Numbered from the stretch's first letter, positions 51,846-59,753 are shown. The stretch is 64,000 bases of DNA from Sphingomonas horti (GCF_009753715.1 NZ_WQMS01000020.1:140654-204653); one strand, 5' to 3'. The notes: generated by a model from the sequence alone, not told the origin. Numbers and translations: made by a program.

Positions 51846-53252
51846 ATGAACCGTCGCCATTTCCTTTGGGGCGCGGGCGCGCTCGCCACGCTTGCGGGGC
51901 TGCCGCGCCGCGCACTCGCCGCCGCGCTCGGCTATCCGCGTCTGCTGGAAGGACCGATGATCGGCGCCTCCACGCCGGACGGCTTCACGGTATGGAGCCG
52001 GGCGAGCGGCACCTTTGACGTCGCGGTTGAATATGCGATCGACCGTGCGCTCTCCGATGCGAAAACGACGCCCGCGGTGAAGGCGCGCGCCGATGAAGAC
52101 CTGGTTACCCGCATCGACGTGAGCGGCCTGGAGCCGGACACCTCCTATTATTACCGCATCAAGATGGACGGCATCGCCGACCGTCACCAGCCACTGCCGT
52201 TCCGCACGCGCACCGCACCGGCGGCGCCGCGGCCGATCCGGATCGCCTTCGGCTCGTGCGCGCGCGTGCAGCTCGACCCGCATCAGCCCGTCTTCGACGC
52301 AATCGCAGCCATGGAGCCGGACCTGTTCCTGTGGCTGGGCGACAACATCTACGCCGACAGCGACGCCGAAGCGGCGTTCACCGACATCTATGCGCGCCAG
52401 CGCAGCGTCCCCAGCCTGCAGCCGCTGCTGCGCTCGGTGCCGCAGCTCGCGATCTGGGACGATCACGATTTCGGCTATAACGATTCTGACGGCGACAATC
52501 CGGTCAAGGACATGACGCTGCGCCTCTTCCGGCGCTGGTGGGCGAACCCGGCGGCAGGACAGCCCGATACGCCCGGCGTGTTCTTCCGCCACAGCTTCGG
52601 CCCGGTCGATGTCTTCATGCTCGACGGCCGCTATCACCGCGACAAACCCTCGGCCCCGGATGGGCCGGCGAAGACGATGCTGGGCGCCGCGCAAAAGGCC
52701 TGGCTGAAACGCGAGCTGAAGGCATCGAAGGCGGTCTTCAAGATTCTCGCGTCCGGCACCGGCTGGTCAAGCGCCGAACGCGGCGGCGACAGCTGGGCCA
52801 TGTACCTGCACGAGCGCGACGAGCTGCTCGACTTCATCCGCGACAATCGCATTACCGGCTGTCTCGGGATTTCCGGCGACGTGCACATGGGCGAAGCGAA
52901 TTGCGTGCCATGGTCGGAAAAGGGTGGATACGATTTCTACGATCTGGTGAGTTCCGGCCTGGCGCAGCTGCTCAGCCCCAAATTCGTGGACCAGATGCCG
53001 GAGGTCCGTCTTCGCGCGCCTTGGGTCGGCAGCGCCAATTTCGGCATTCTGGACTTCCGCTTCGATCCCGAGCCGGTGGTGGAAATGAGCGTCCGCAACG
53101 TGATCGGCGCGCCGGTCTGGGACACTGTCAGCGTCAAGGCAGCCGACTTGGTCAATGGCCGCCAGAGCTGGAAGACCGCGATCGATACCAAGGAGACGGA
53201 ACGCCGTATTCGAGCGGAGCGGGGCGGCAGCTACTATGGAGCGGAGAAGTAG
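51846..53252 (+). CDS. Alkaline phosphatase D family protein (PhoD-like), Tat-exported
   Basis: 468 aa from ATG 51846-51848 (MNRRHFLWGAG) after GAGGGG; a 5-residue longer start exists. A Tat signal (RRHFLWG then a hydrophobic run to RRALA) sends it folded to the periplasm. A small N-terminal beta-domain precedes the metallophosphoesterase core: AFGSCARVQLDP, WLGDNIYADSD, WDDHDFGYNDSDG and GISGDVHMGE supply the Ca2+/Fe3+ ligands of PhoD. It is a phosphomono/diesterase. In this operon it may trim inositol phosphates or other phosphoesters before import. Starts 11 bp after the transporter. Confidence 0.88.
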   Translation: MNRRHFLWGAGALATLAGLPRRALAAALGYPRLLEGPMIGASTPDGFTVWSRASGTFDVAVEYAIDRALSDAKTTPAVKARADEDLVTRIDVSGLEPDTSYYYRIKMDGIADRHQPLPFRTRTAPAAPRPIRIAFGSCARVQLDPHQPVFDAIAAMEPDLFLWLGDNIYADSDAEAAFTDIYARQRSVPSLQPLLRSVPQLAIWDDHDFGYNDSDGDNPVKDMTLRLFRRWWANPAAGQPDTPGVFFRHSFGPVDVFMLDGRYHRDKPSAPDGPAKTMLGAAQKAWLKRELKASKAVFKILASGTGWSSAERGGDSWAMYLHERDELLDFIRDNRITGCLGISGDVHMGEANCVPWSEKGGYDFYDLVSSGLAQLLSPKFVDQMPEVRLRAPWVGSANFGILDFRFDPEPVVEMSVRNVIGAPVWDTVSVKAADLVNGRQSWKTAIDTKETERRIRAERGGSYYGAEK

Positions 53253-53254
53253 CG

Positions 53255-53455
53255 ATGCGTTTCGAGATGGTGGCAATCGAACCCGAAGAGTTCGAAGCGA
53301 TGAAGGCCCGGCTTCCGAAAGCGACGGCTGAAGGCTTGTTCGATGCATACCGGATCAGCCAGAACACCTGGTACAAGCTGCGGGACGGCGTGCCGGTGAA
53401 GCGCAAGACGCTGGAACAACTGCGCGTCCGTTATCGCGAGATCGCCGGCGGGTGA
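53255..53455 (+). CDS. 66-residue unknown protein with helix-turn-helix-like pattern
   Basis: ATG 53255-53257 lies two bases after the PhoD-like stop, and the stop overlaps the next gene's GTG start by four bases, so it is embedded in the operon. The sequence begins MRFEMVAIEPEEFEAM; the second half, AYRISQNTWYKLRDGVPVKRKTLEQL, resembles a Cro/XRE-style helix-turn-helix (glycine-turn then recognition-like helix with basic residues). It has no signal peptide or membrane segment. No family was recognised. It might be a small DNA-binding or adaptor protein. Coding is supported mainly by its tight packing. Confidence 0.7.
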   Translation: MRFEMVAIEPEEFEAMKARLPKATAEGLFDAYRISQNTWYKLRDGVPVKRKTLEQLRVRYREIAGG

Positions 53456-54555
53456 GCAAGTCGCCGCTTCGCCTCGCCTTGGTCGGTAGCGGCTTCATGG
53501 GGCGAGCCCATGCGATGGCGTTTGCCACGGCAGCCCGCGCCTTCGATCTCCCGGTGACCCCGGCGCTCGAGCTGATCGCCGACCGGACCGAGGCATCGGC
53601 GGCGGAAGCGGCTGAAATCTTGGGGTTCCGCCGCTCGACGGCGAATTGGCGGACGATCATGGCCGATCCGTCGATCGACTTGGTCGCGATCGCCGCGCCC
53701 AATCGCCTGCACGCGCCGATTGCCGAGGCGGCGCTGGCGGCCGGCAAGCCCGTCTATTGCGAGAAGCCGCTTGCTACGACGCTTGCGGAAGCGGAGGCGA
53801 TGACGGCCGCGGCTGGCGCCTCCGGCCTGCCGACCGCGGTGGGTTACACTTACCTCTACAATCCGATGATCGCCTTGGCCCGCGACCTGATCCAGTCGGG
53901 CGAGATCGGCGAGGTGACGGCATTCCGCGGCATCCACGCCGAAGATTTCATGGCCTCTCCCGACGCGCCGTTCGGCTGGCGATGCGAGCCGGACCAGGCC
54001 GGCGGCGCGCTTGCCGATATCGGCAGCCACATCATCGCCATGGCCCTGCATCTTGTCGGGGAGGTATCGGAGGTTTCCGGCACGCTTCAGACGGCGCACC
54101 CGGTCCGCCGCGACGCCGCCGGAGCGGAGCGTCGCGTAACGGTTGACGACCAGATGGATGCGCTGGTCCGTTTCGCCGGCGGCGCGACGGGTGCGCTTGC
54201 GGCAAGCTGGATTGCGACTGGCCGCAAGAACCAGCTTGCGTTCGAAGTGACAGGCACGCGCGGCTCGATCCACTTCACGCAGGAACGGTTCAACGAGCTG
54301 AAGCTCTGCCGCGCCGGCGGCGGTTTCACGACGATCCTGGCCGGCCCGGAGCATGGCGCCTATGGTGCTTTCTGCCCCGCGCCTGGTCATCAACTCGGCT
54401 ACAACGACCTGAAGACGATCGAGGTAAGGGCGGTGCTGCAAGCCGTGCTCGGCCTGCCGAACGCGGCGCTGGACTTTGCCAAAGCGCTTAGGGTCGAACG
54501 CGTCGCCGATGCAATCCGCCGCTCGCATCGCGAGCGGGCGTGGATCGCTCTCTAG
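53452..54555 (+). CDS. Gfo/Idh/MocA family oxidoreductase (second inositol-type dehydrogenase)
   Basis: 367 aa from GTG 53452-53454 overlapping the 66-aa ORF stop. The NAD-binding motif LVGSGFMGRAHAMAF, the EKPLATTLAEAEAM strand, and GGALADIGSHIIAMALHL (catalytic His region) define the family. Substrates of relatives include myo-, scyllo- and chiro-inositol. In an operon with an organophosphate transporter and PhoD it probably handles an inositol stereoisomer or a derivative, giving the region two entry dehydrogenases. It converges with the IMPase gene, overlapping its 3' end by four bases. Confidence 0.85.
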   Translation: MSKSPLRLALVGSGFMGRAHAMAFATAARAFDLPVTPALELIADRTEASAAEAAEILGFRRSTANWRTIMADPSIDLVAIAAPNRLHAPIAEAALAAGKPVYCEKPLATTLAEAEAMTAAAGASGLPTAVGYTYLYNPMIALARDLIQSGEIGEVTAFRGIHAEDFMASPDAPFGWRCEPDQAGGALADIGSHIIAMALHLVGEVSEVSGTLQTAHPVRRDAAGAERRVTVDDQMDALVRFAGGATGALAASWIATGRKNQLAFEVTGTRGSIHFTQERFNELKLCRAGGGFTTILAGPEHGAYGAFCPAPGHQLGYNDLKTIEVRAVLQAVLGLPNAALDFAKALRVERVADAIRRSHRERAWIAL

Positions 54556-55340
54556 GCGCCGAGTTCCGCGAGCAATTCGCGCTGGATCGCGGGCGTGCAC
54601 GCGAGCACGGTTCCGCCCATCAGGTCGAGCGGCTCGCCACGGGTGCCGGTGACGAGCCCGCCGGCTTCGCGGACGATCACTGCGCCGGCTGCCATGTCCC
54701 AGGCGCTGACGCTCTGTTCCCAATAGGCGTCGTAGCGGCCGCACGCGACCCAGGCCATGTCGATCGCGCCCGCGCCGAGCCGCCGGAGGCCAGTGACACG
54801 GTTAGTCAGCCGCGCCATTTCGGCCAGGAATACCTCGTGTTTCGGCTTGGTCGCGAACGGGATACCGACGCCTAGCACTGCCTCGGCCAGCGCCTGCCGT
54901 GTAGAGATGCGGATGGGCGCGTCGTTCAGCCAGGCGCCGCTTCCCGTTTCCGCCCAGAAGGTTTCGTCGAGGTGCGGGACATGCGTCACGCCCGCGATCA
55001 CGTCTCCAGCCCGCGCCAGCGCGACATTGACCGCGAAGAGCGGCGAGCCGGTCAGGAAGTTTGCGGTGCCGTCCAGTGGATCGACGATCCAGACATGGTC
55101 GGCATCCGCCCCCGCTTCGAGACCCCCTTCTTCGCCAAGAAAGCCATAATCCGGGCGGAACGTCATCAGCGCGTCACGCACAGTGGCTTCGGCGCGCAGG
55201 TCAGCCTCGCTGAACATGTCGGCCGGGCCCAGCTTGCTCTGCACGTTGAGCGAGAGAATGCGCGTCTGGTCGGCGACAAGCCCCGCGCCGGCAACGCGCG
55301 CCGCGTCGATCATGGCCGCGATCAAGGGAGAGGTGTTCAT
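54552..55340 (-). CDS. Inositol monophosphatase family protein
   Basis: 262 aa, no signal peptide, hence cytoplasmic. The Mg2+-binding motifs are GEE at residues 69-71, DPLDGT at 87-92 and SAWDMAAG near 215, all intact. IMPases release inositol from inositol monophosphates; others act on histidinol phosphate or 3'-phosphoadenosine phosphate. Here a cytoplasmic IMPase next to an organophosphate importer and phytase is the expected step from imported inositol phosphate to inositol. It is divergent from the phytase with an operator-like pair between them. Start: ATG 55338-55340. Confidence 0.9.
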   Translation of the reverse strand: MNTSPLIAAMIDAARVAGAGLVADQTRILSLNVQSKLGPADMFSEADLRAEATVRDALMTFRPDYGFLGEEGGLEAGADADHVWIVDPLDGTANFLTGSPLFAVNVALARAGDVIAGVTHVPHLDETFWAETGSGAWLNDAPIRISTRQALAEAVLGVGIPFATKPKHEVFLAEMARLTNRVTGLRRLGAGAIDMAWVACGRYDAYWEQSVSAWDMAAGAVIVREAGGLVTGTRGEPLDLMGGTVLACTPAIQRELLAELGA

Positions 55341-55348
55341 GTGTTTAT

Positions 55349-55391
55349 GAACATTTGTTCCGCTATATAGTCAATATAGAATATCTGTTGC
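55349..55391. promoter_or_regulatory. Candidate RpiR operator pair between IMPase and phytase genes
   Basis: TGAACATTTGTTCCG (from 55348) faces TAGAATATCTGTTGC at 55377-55391; reverse complement of the right arm is GCAACAGATATTCTA. Arm distance (28) is within a base of the iolC and transporter sites. TTGTTC at 55356-55361 and TAGAAT at 55378-55383-type hexamers about 16 bases apart could be promoter elements for the phytase. Because the pair is shared by divergent starts, it could control both genes. Confidence 0.6.
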
Positions 55392-55442
55392 AAAAATGGA
55401 TGACGCCTAATAGCTTCCGGCTTTTACAGGCGGGGAGAGAAA

Positions 55443-57455
55443 ATGAACCGGGTTCCGCACCTGCTTTCGACGGCGGCATTATTCTTGGGCAGCGCGCCGG
55501 CAGTATCCCAGGCACCGGCTTCGGTCCCGCTCGTTCCCGCCCGTGCAGAGACCGCGGCAAGCCTCGGCTCCGGCGCGGACGGCGCGGCGGTGCTGGCCGA
55601 TCCCGGCGATCCGTCGAAAGGCCTGATCCTCGCCGGCGCCGAATCCGGCGGCATCGAGGTCTTCGACCTGCAGGGCCGGCGTATCGCCAAGCACAAGGCG
55701 GGAAATGTCCGCGCCCTGGACCTTCGGCCTGGCGCGGTGCCCGGCGGCGGGGCCCTACTTGCGGTGCTCGACGGCGCCGCGAATGCGCCCAGACTGTTTT
55801 CCGCTACGCCCGGCGCGGCGCTGACGTCGCTGGACCTGACCGGCCTTCGCGCCGGCATGACGGTTGCCGGCCTTTGCCTTGGCCGCAGCGCCCGCGACGG
55901 CGCACTTTATCTGTTCTTGACCGGCGATGCCGGGGAGGTCGAACAATGGTCGCTTGCCCCTGGGTCCGCGGCAGTGAATGCTCGCCTCGCCCGCCGCTTC
56001 GCCTTGGGCTCGGAGGCCGGCTATTGCGCGGCGGACGATCGCGGCTCCGTCTATATCTCGCAGGAAGCAGTCGGCGTGTGGCGGTTCGCGCTTGAGCCGG
56101 AAGCGGAGATCAAGCCCGAGATCGTGGACATCGTCCGGCTTGGCCACATCACCGAGGAAGCCAAAGGGGTCGCAATCGCGCCGGACGGACGGCTTCTCGT
56201 GTCCGACGCGTCGGACAACCGGCTCAGCATCTACGATCCCGAAGGCGACTACGCCTATCTGGCTTCGGTCGGGTTCGCCTCGGCAGGCGGGATCGACGGG
56301 GTCGAGGATCCGGGCAGCGTCACGGTTAGCGGCGATCTGGTCCTCGTTGCGGACGACGACAATTCGCCAGACGCCCCGAACTTCAAATTGTTCTCTTGGC
56401 AGGCGATCCTCTCGGCGGCAGGCCTGCCAGCGAGGCCCGCGCCGGCCGCGCCGCCACGGCCCGCGCTGGCGCTGCCCACGGTCGAGACGCAGCCGGTCGA
56501 AACGGGCGGCGACGCGGCGGATGATCCCGCGATCTGGATCGATCCGGCCGATCCTTCGCGCAGCGTCATCATCGGCACGCAGAAACAGTCCGGCCTGTAC
56601 GTGTACGATCTGTCGGGCAAGGTGCTGCAGTTCCTGCCCGACGGGCGCATGAACAATGTCGACCTGCGCGACGGCTTCCGGCTGAGCGGCAAGCCGGTGA
56701 CGCTGGTGACGGCGAGCGACCGCACGCACAAGAGCGTCGCGATCTATGCGCTGGACCCCGCGACACGGCGGCTGACCAACGTCGCCGACGGCGTGCAGCC
56801 GACCGGTTTCGACGACCCTTATGGCCTCTGCATGTACCGCAGCGCGCGGAGCGGAAAGAGCTATGTTTTCGTGAACCAGACCGACGGCAAGATGCGGCAA
56901 TGGGAGCTGGTTGCGACGCCGGCGGGCAAGGTGCGGATCAAGCTGGTGCGCGACCTGCCTTTCGCATCGCAGGTCGAAGGCTGCGTCGCCGATGACGAAA
57001 CCGGCACGCTTTATGTCGGGGAAGAGGATGTCGGCATCTGGCGGCAAGGCGCGGAGCCGCGCGGGGGCGAGGCGCGCAGGATGATGGCGGCGATCAAGGA
57101 CAATCCGGCGCTGAAGGCCGACATGGAAGGCATGGGCCTCTACAAGCTGGACGGCGGGCGCGGCTATCTGGTCGTCTCCAGCCAGGGCAATGACAGCTAC
57201 GCGGTCTTTCGGCGCGAGGGGACGAACGACTATGTCGGCTCGTTCGTCGTCGGTGCGAACGCCGCAGCCGGCATCGACGGCATCTCCGAAACAGACGGGC
57301 TCGAGGTCACCAGCATGGCTGCGGGCCCGGCCTTTCCTCAGGGTTTGATGGTGGCGCAGGACGGCCGCAACATTTCACCCCCTGAGCACCAGAACTTCAA
57401 GCTCGTGCCTTGGGCAGCAATCGCATCTGCGCTGAAGCTTGAACCGCCGCGATAG
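55443..57455 (+). CDS. Beta-propeller phytase, dual-domain, secreted
   Basis: 670 aa; ribosome-binding site GGGGAGAG and ATG 55443-55445; signal peptide MNRVPHLLSTAALFLGSAPAVSQ. Residues ~355-665 form a complete beta-propeller phytase domain with the signature DDPAIW at residue 360 and DGLEV at 618, plus MNNVDLRDGF and QVEGCVADDETG, the calcium- and phytate-site strands. Residues ~30-330 form a second propeller of the same family but with the DDPAIW position replaced (GADGAAVLADP), suggesting a degenerate partner domain. Such tandem enzymes degrade phytate (Ca2+-dependent) to lower inositol phosphates. Export to periplasm or outside. It is the last member of the inositol region. Confidence 0.92.
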   Translation: MNRVPHLLSTAALFLGSAPAVSQAPASVPLVPARAETAASLGSGADGAAVLADPGDPSKGLILAGAESGGIEVFDLQGRRIAKHKAGNVRALDLRPGAVPGGGALLAVLDGAANAPRLFSATPGAALTSLDLTGLRAGMTVAGLCLGRSARDGALYLFLTGDAGEVEQWSLAPGSAAVNARLARRFALGSEAGYCAADDRGSVYISQEAVGVWRFALEPEAEIKPEIVDIVRLGHITEEAKGVAIAPDGRLLVSDASDNRLSIYDPEGDYAYLASVGFASAGGIDGVEDPGSVTVSGDLVLVADDDNSPDAPNFKLFSWQAILSAAGLPARPAPAAPPRPALALPTVETQPVETGGDAADDPAIWIDPADPSRSVIIGTQKQSGLYVYDLSGKVLQFLPDGRMNNVDLRDGFRLSGKPVTLVTASDRTHKSVAIYALDPATRRLTNVADGVQPTGFDDPYGLCMYRSARSGKSYVFVNQTDGKMRQWELVATPAGKVRIKLVRDLPFASQVEGCVADDETGTLYVGEEDVGIWRQGAEPRGGEARRMMAAIKDNPALKADMEGMGLYKLDGGRGYLVVSSQGNDSYAVFRREGTNDYVGSFVVGANAAAGIDGISETDGLEVTSMAAGPAFPQGLMVAQDGRNISPPEHQNFKLVPWAAIASALKLEPPR

Positions 57456-57465
57456 ACAACTGTTC

Positions 57466-57684
57466 ATGAGCGAGAGAGTGCAAGAGGTGGATAACGACCC
57501 ACGCGTCGCCGAAATTCGCTGCCGCGCTATTGAGGTGCTTGGGAGCGAGGAGGCAGCCGATGCCTGGATCGAGAAGCAGTCGGCGACCCTTGGAGCAAGC
57601 CCACGGGAGGTATTGGCGACGGGAGCAGGGCGCAATCGGGTGCTGCTTCACCTCAACGGCATCTCGCGCCATCGAGTTGCCTGA
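57466..57684 (+). CDS. Small DUF2384-like (MbcA/ParS/Xre antitoxin C-terminal) protein
   Basis: 72 aa from ATG 57466-57468 (MSERVQEVDN), ten bases after the phytase. RAIEVLGSEEAADAWIEKQSATLG and the ending SPREVLATGAGRNRVLLHL match the DUF2384 toxin-binding fold. It lacks the N-terminal helix-turn-helix of Xre antitoxins and no RES-type toxin is adjacent, so it appears orphaned. Function is unknown; it may be a leftover half of a toxin-antitoxin module or a stand-alone regulator. Confidence 0.6.
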   Translation: MSERVQEVDNDPRVAEIRCRAIEVLGSEEAADAWIEKQSATLGASPREVLATGAGRNRVLLHLNGISRHRVA

Positions 57685-57706
57685 CGACTGGCAGCCCAGC
57701 TGCTTG

Positions 57707-58291
57707 TCAGGCCGGCTTTGGGTGTTGCGCTATCGGCCTCCAGCCGTGCACGACTTTCGGGCCCGGAAGCGTGGCGCTCCAATAGTAGCCCTGAGCCGGT
57801 TGATCCGCTGCTCGGCTGATAGGCCTCTCAAGGAAGCTGCAGAGAAGCAGCGTCCCGACCCCGCCATGAGCGATGATGGCCAGGTCCCCACCCCGGTGGT
57901 CCGCGATGATCCCGCTGACTGCCGTTCGGATGCGTGCCTGAGCATCGACTGCCCGCTCCCATCCGCGTACGCTTTCTTCGGGCCTAGCGAAGAACGCGTC
58001 GGCCATTTTGTCGAACTCGCCGGACGGAAGGTAGCCCGTAGAGCTGCGATCATTTTCGCCAAGCGCCTCACAGGTAAGAACGGGTAATCCGAGCCATCCG
58101 GCTAGCAAGCCGGCCGCCTCAATAGCCTTGGTTTCGGCGCTCGCCCAAACGGCGGTTACGTCGCCCACGACGTCAGAGCGAGCGAACAGCCGCATCCGCT
58201 CAACGCCGACATCCCTAAGATGCCAGCGCTTCACCTCCGTTGCTGGATCGACGACCACTTCCGGGTGGGTGACAAAGATCAGCGTGCTCAT
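57707..58291 (-). CDS. Histidine phosphatase superfamily protein
   Basis: 194 aa from ATG 58289-58291. The first catalytic motif is unusual, FVTHPEVVVDP in place of the RHG/RHxE core; the later parts ETKAIEAAG, ALGENDRSSTGYL and IIAHGGVGTLLL follow the phosphoglycerate-mutase-like pattern with the second catalytic His. Replacement of Arg-His-Gly by Thr-His-Pro keeps the nucleophile His but loses the conserved Arg. It is cytoplasmic. Relatives with this TH(P) start exist among uncharacterised phosphatases, so activity should not be assumed. The GC and codon bias is milder than in neighbours, and it is in an accessory patch. Confidence 0.75.
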   Translation of the reverse strand: MSTLIFVTHPEVVVDPATEVKRWHLRDVGVERMRLFARSDVVGDVTAVWASAETKAIEAAGLLAGWLGLPVLTCEALGENDRSSTGYLPSGEFDKMADAFFARPEESVRGWERAVDAQARIRTAVSGIIADHRGGDLAIIAHGGVGTLLLCSFLERPISRAADQPAQGYYWSATLPGPKVVHGWRPIAQHPKPA

Positions 58292-58591
58292 GAGATGATG
58301 ATGGCAGAATGGAAAGCGCCGTCCAGCAGGCGGCGGCTGGATTTCTGCGCTTTCTGATAGGGTTGGCAGCATTCGCGTGCTTGGACGCAGCGCCAGTGCG
58401 CTGGGCACGCGCACCCATGGCAGTACAGGTGGAAATCCTTTTGGGTGAACTCGCGTCGTCCTACTAGCGCCCATTGGCGACATTCCGCATTGCGCCGGCC
58501 ACTGGGGATAGCTGACATTCGCGAGCACCGCCGCTCAATGTCCGCTCGCGACCCGTTGCAGACCTTAGCTCGACTGCCGTAGCTACTGAAA
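58292..58591. other. 300-bp stretch without a confident gene
   Basis: Minus-strand reading frame 58288-58650 (cysteine-rich end with CHGCACPAHWRC) ends with TGA overlapping the phosphatase start as ATGA, which could mean a small coupled gene, possibly starting at ATG 58516-58518. Third-position bias is weak (roughly 60 percent GC) and no family is recognised, so I do not call it. The plus-strand gene at 58592 begins immediately after. Confidence 0.3.
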
Positions 58592-58855
58592 ATGGCCGAC
58601 GCTAACCGACCTTCGCCAAGCGCGCGTGTGGGCGCTCGGATTCGCATCAAACCTGCGCATCAGCAAGAGGTCGAGGCGCTATTTGCCGAGGCCGGAGTGC
58701 AGTCGCTCTATAAGGAAATGCGGTCAGATGGGAACGTGTCCTACTGGTTTGGCAAAGACCAAATAGACGAACTGCGGTCCACGGGCGTAGTCGAGCGCAT
58801 TCCACTCGAATTCTGGGCGCACTATGCCGTCGTCGGCTGCCCCACGACGCACTGA
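58592..58855 (+). CDS. Hypothetical protein, 87 aa
   Basis: ATG 58592-58594. The sequence has RVGARIRIKPAHQQEVEALFAEAGVQSLYKEM and FGKDQIDELRSTGVVERIPLEFWAHY, a mixed alpha/beta small protein without signal peptide or membrane segment. No family is recognised. Codon use is less GC-biased than the region's core genes (many A/T third positions), in line with an accessory or recently acquired gene. Confidence 0.5.
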   Translation: MADANRPSPSARVGARIRIKPAHQQEVEALFAEAGVQSLYKEMRSDGNVSYWFGKDQIDELRSTGVVERIPLEFWAHYAVVGCPTTH

Positions 58856-59198
58856 TGCGCTCATGACAGCTTTCCACGCCGAACCTGGCACTCCGAACGG
58901 ATTAGCGCGCAGCTGGCAGTGTCGGCTGATTGGCGCCCTTCCCGGACATCAGCAGTATACTCCGATCTGATTGAAAGCGGTGATTCCCAATTCGAGCCGA
59001 CGCCAGGAGAGAGAGAACATCGCTATGGCGTATTGGGGGCCGACTCCCTGCGCACCGTCGAACGGTTACCTTAGACTTTCAGGGCATGACACTGGATGTC
59101 GGCGCTCCCGCGCGACGTCTCGGCGTGGGGGCTCTGGACTCGATGTCCAACTTGTTCTCGGCAACCTGTTCTGGGTCAGATCTGCGGTGGAGGTGGAG
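58856..59198. other. 343-bp stretch without a confident gene
   Basis: An 81-codon plus-strand frame (58971-59216) overlaps the GNAT stop and has no recognisable domain or ribosome-binding site. No repeat or hairpin terminator stands out. I treat it as non-coding or decayed sequence. Confidence 0.4.
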
Positions 59199-59753
59199 TC
59201 AGCGTTGAAGTGCTAGATAAATGCTGTCTGCCCACTCATTGTTGACGAACCAGGTTCGGCCGGCGCGACCGGTCTCGCGAAAGCCAAGATGTCGCAGTAG
59301 GCGCAGACAGGCCTGGTTGCGGGGGTCAACATCGGCCGTGAGTTCCTGCACCGGGAACCTCGCGAATGTGGATTCGATCACTGCACTCAGTGCTTCGCGC
59401 GCAAGCCCGTGGCCCCAATAATCGGGGTGGAGAATGAAGCCGATTTCCGGCAGTCGCCAGCAACCCGCCTTTCCGACCACGCGGCCACCAATCTCCAAGA
59501 TGAAATCGTTGCTCTGGTCCGGCGGAGCATCGATCATGGCGCGGAGCCATCCTTCGGTCTCCTCAAGAGAGGAGTGCGCCGAAGTCGACCAATAGCGCAT
59601 CGCCCGTGGGTCGCTCAGAACCCGGTTCATCGCGTCCAGATCATCAATCCGTGCCCGCCGAAGGATCAGCCGCTTGGTTCTGAGCGGGTGCCCGGTCGCC
59701 GGAGACCCGCCGGCGGTGGCCACAGGTGTACCGGCAGCTACTTTACCGGCCAA
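59199..59753 (-). CDS. GNAT family N-acetyltransferase (RimJ/RimL-like)
   Basis: 184 aa. TKRLILRRARIDDLDAM, then FILEIGGRVVGKAGCWRLPEIGFILHPDYWGHGLAREALSAVI (acetyl-CoA-binding Gx-x-G region) and VDPRNQACLRLLRHLGFRETGR define the Acetyltransf_3 / RimJ-type group. These acetylate N-termini or small amines; the target is unknown. Its start overlaps the 3' end of the hydrolase by 11 bases; a start later in the N-terminal 20 residues is possible. Confidence 0.88.
   Translation of the reverse strand: MAGKVAAGTPVATAGGSPATGHPLRTKRLILRRARIDDLDAMNRVLSDPRAMRYWSTSAHSSLEETEGWLRAMIDAPPDQSNDFILEIGGRVVGKAGCWRLPEIGFILHPDYWGHGLAREALSAVIESTFARFPVQELTADVDPRNQACLRLLRHLGFRETGRAGRTWFVNNEWADSIYLALQR

Noticed and set aside
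58971..59216. 81-codon plus-strand frame
   Set aside because: Overlaps the GNAT 3' end, has no ribosome-binding site and no domain.
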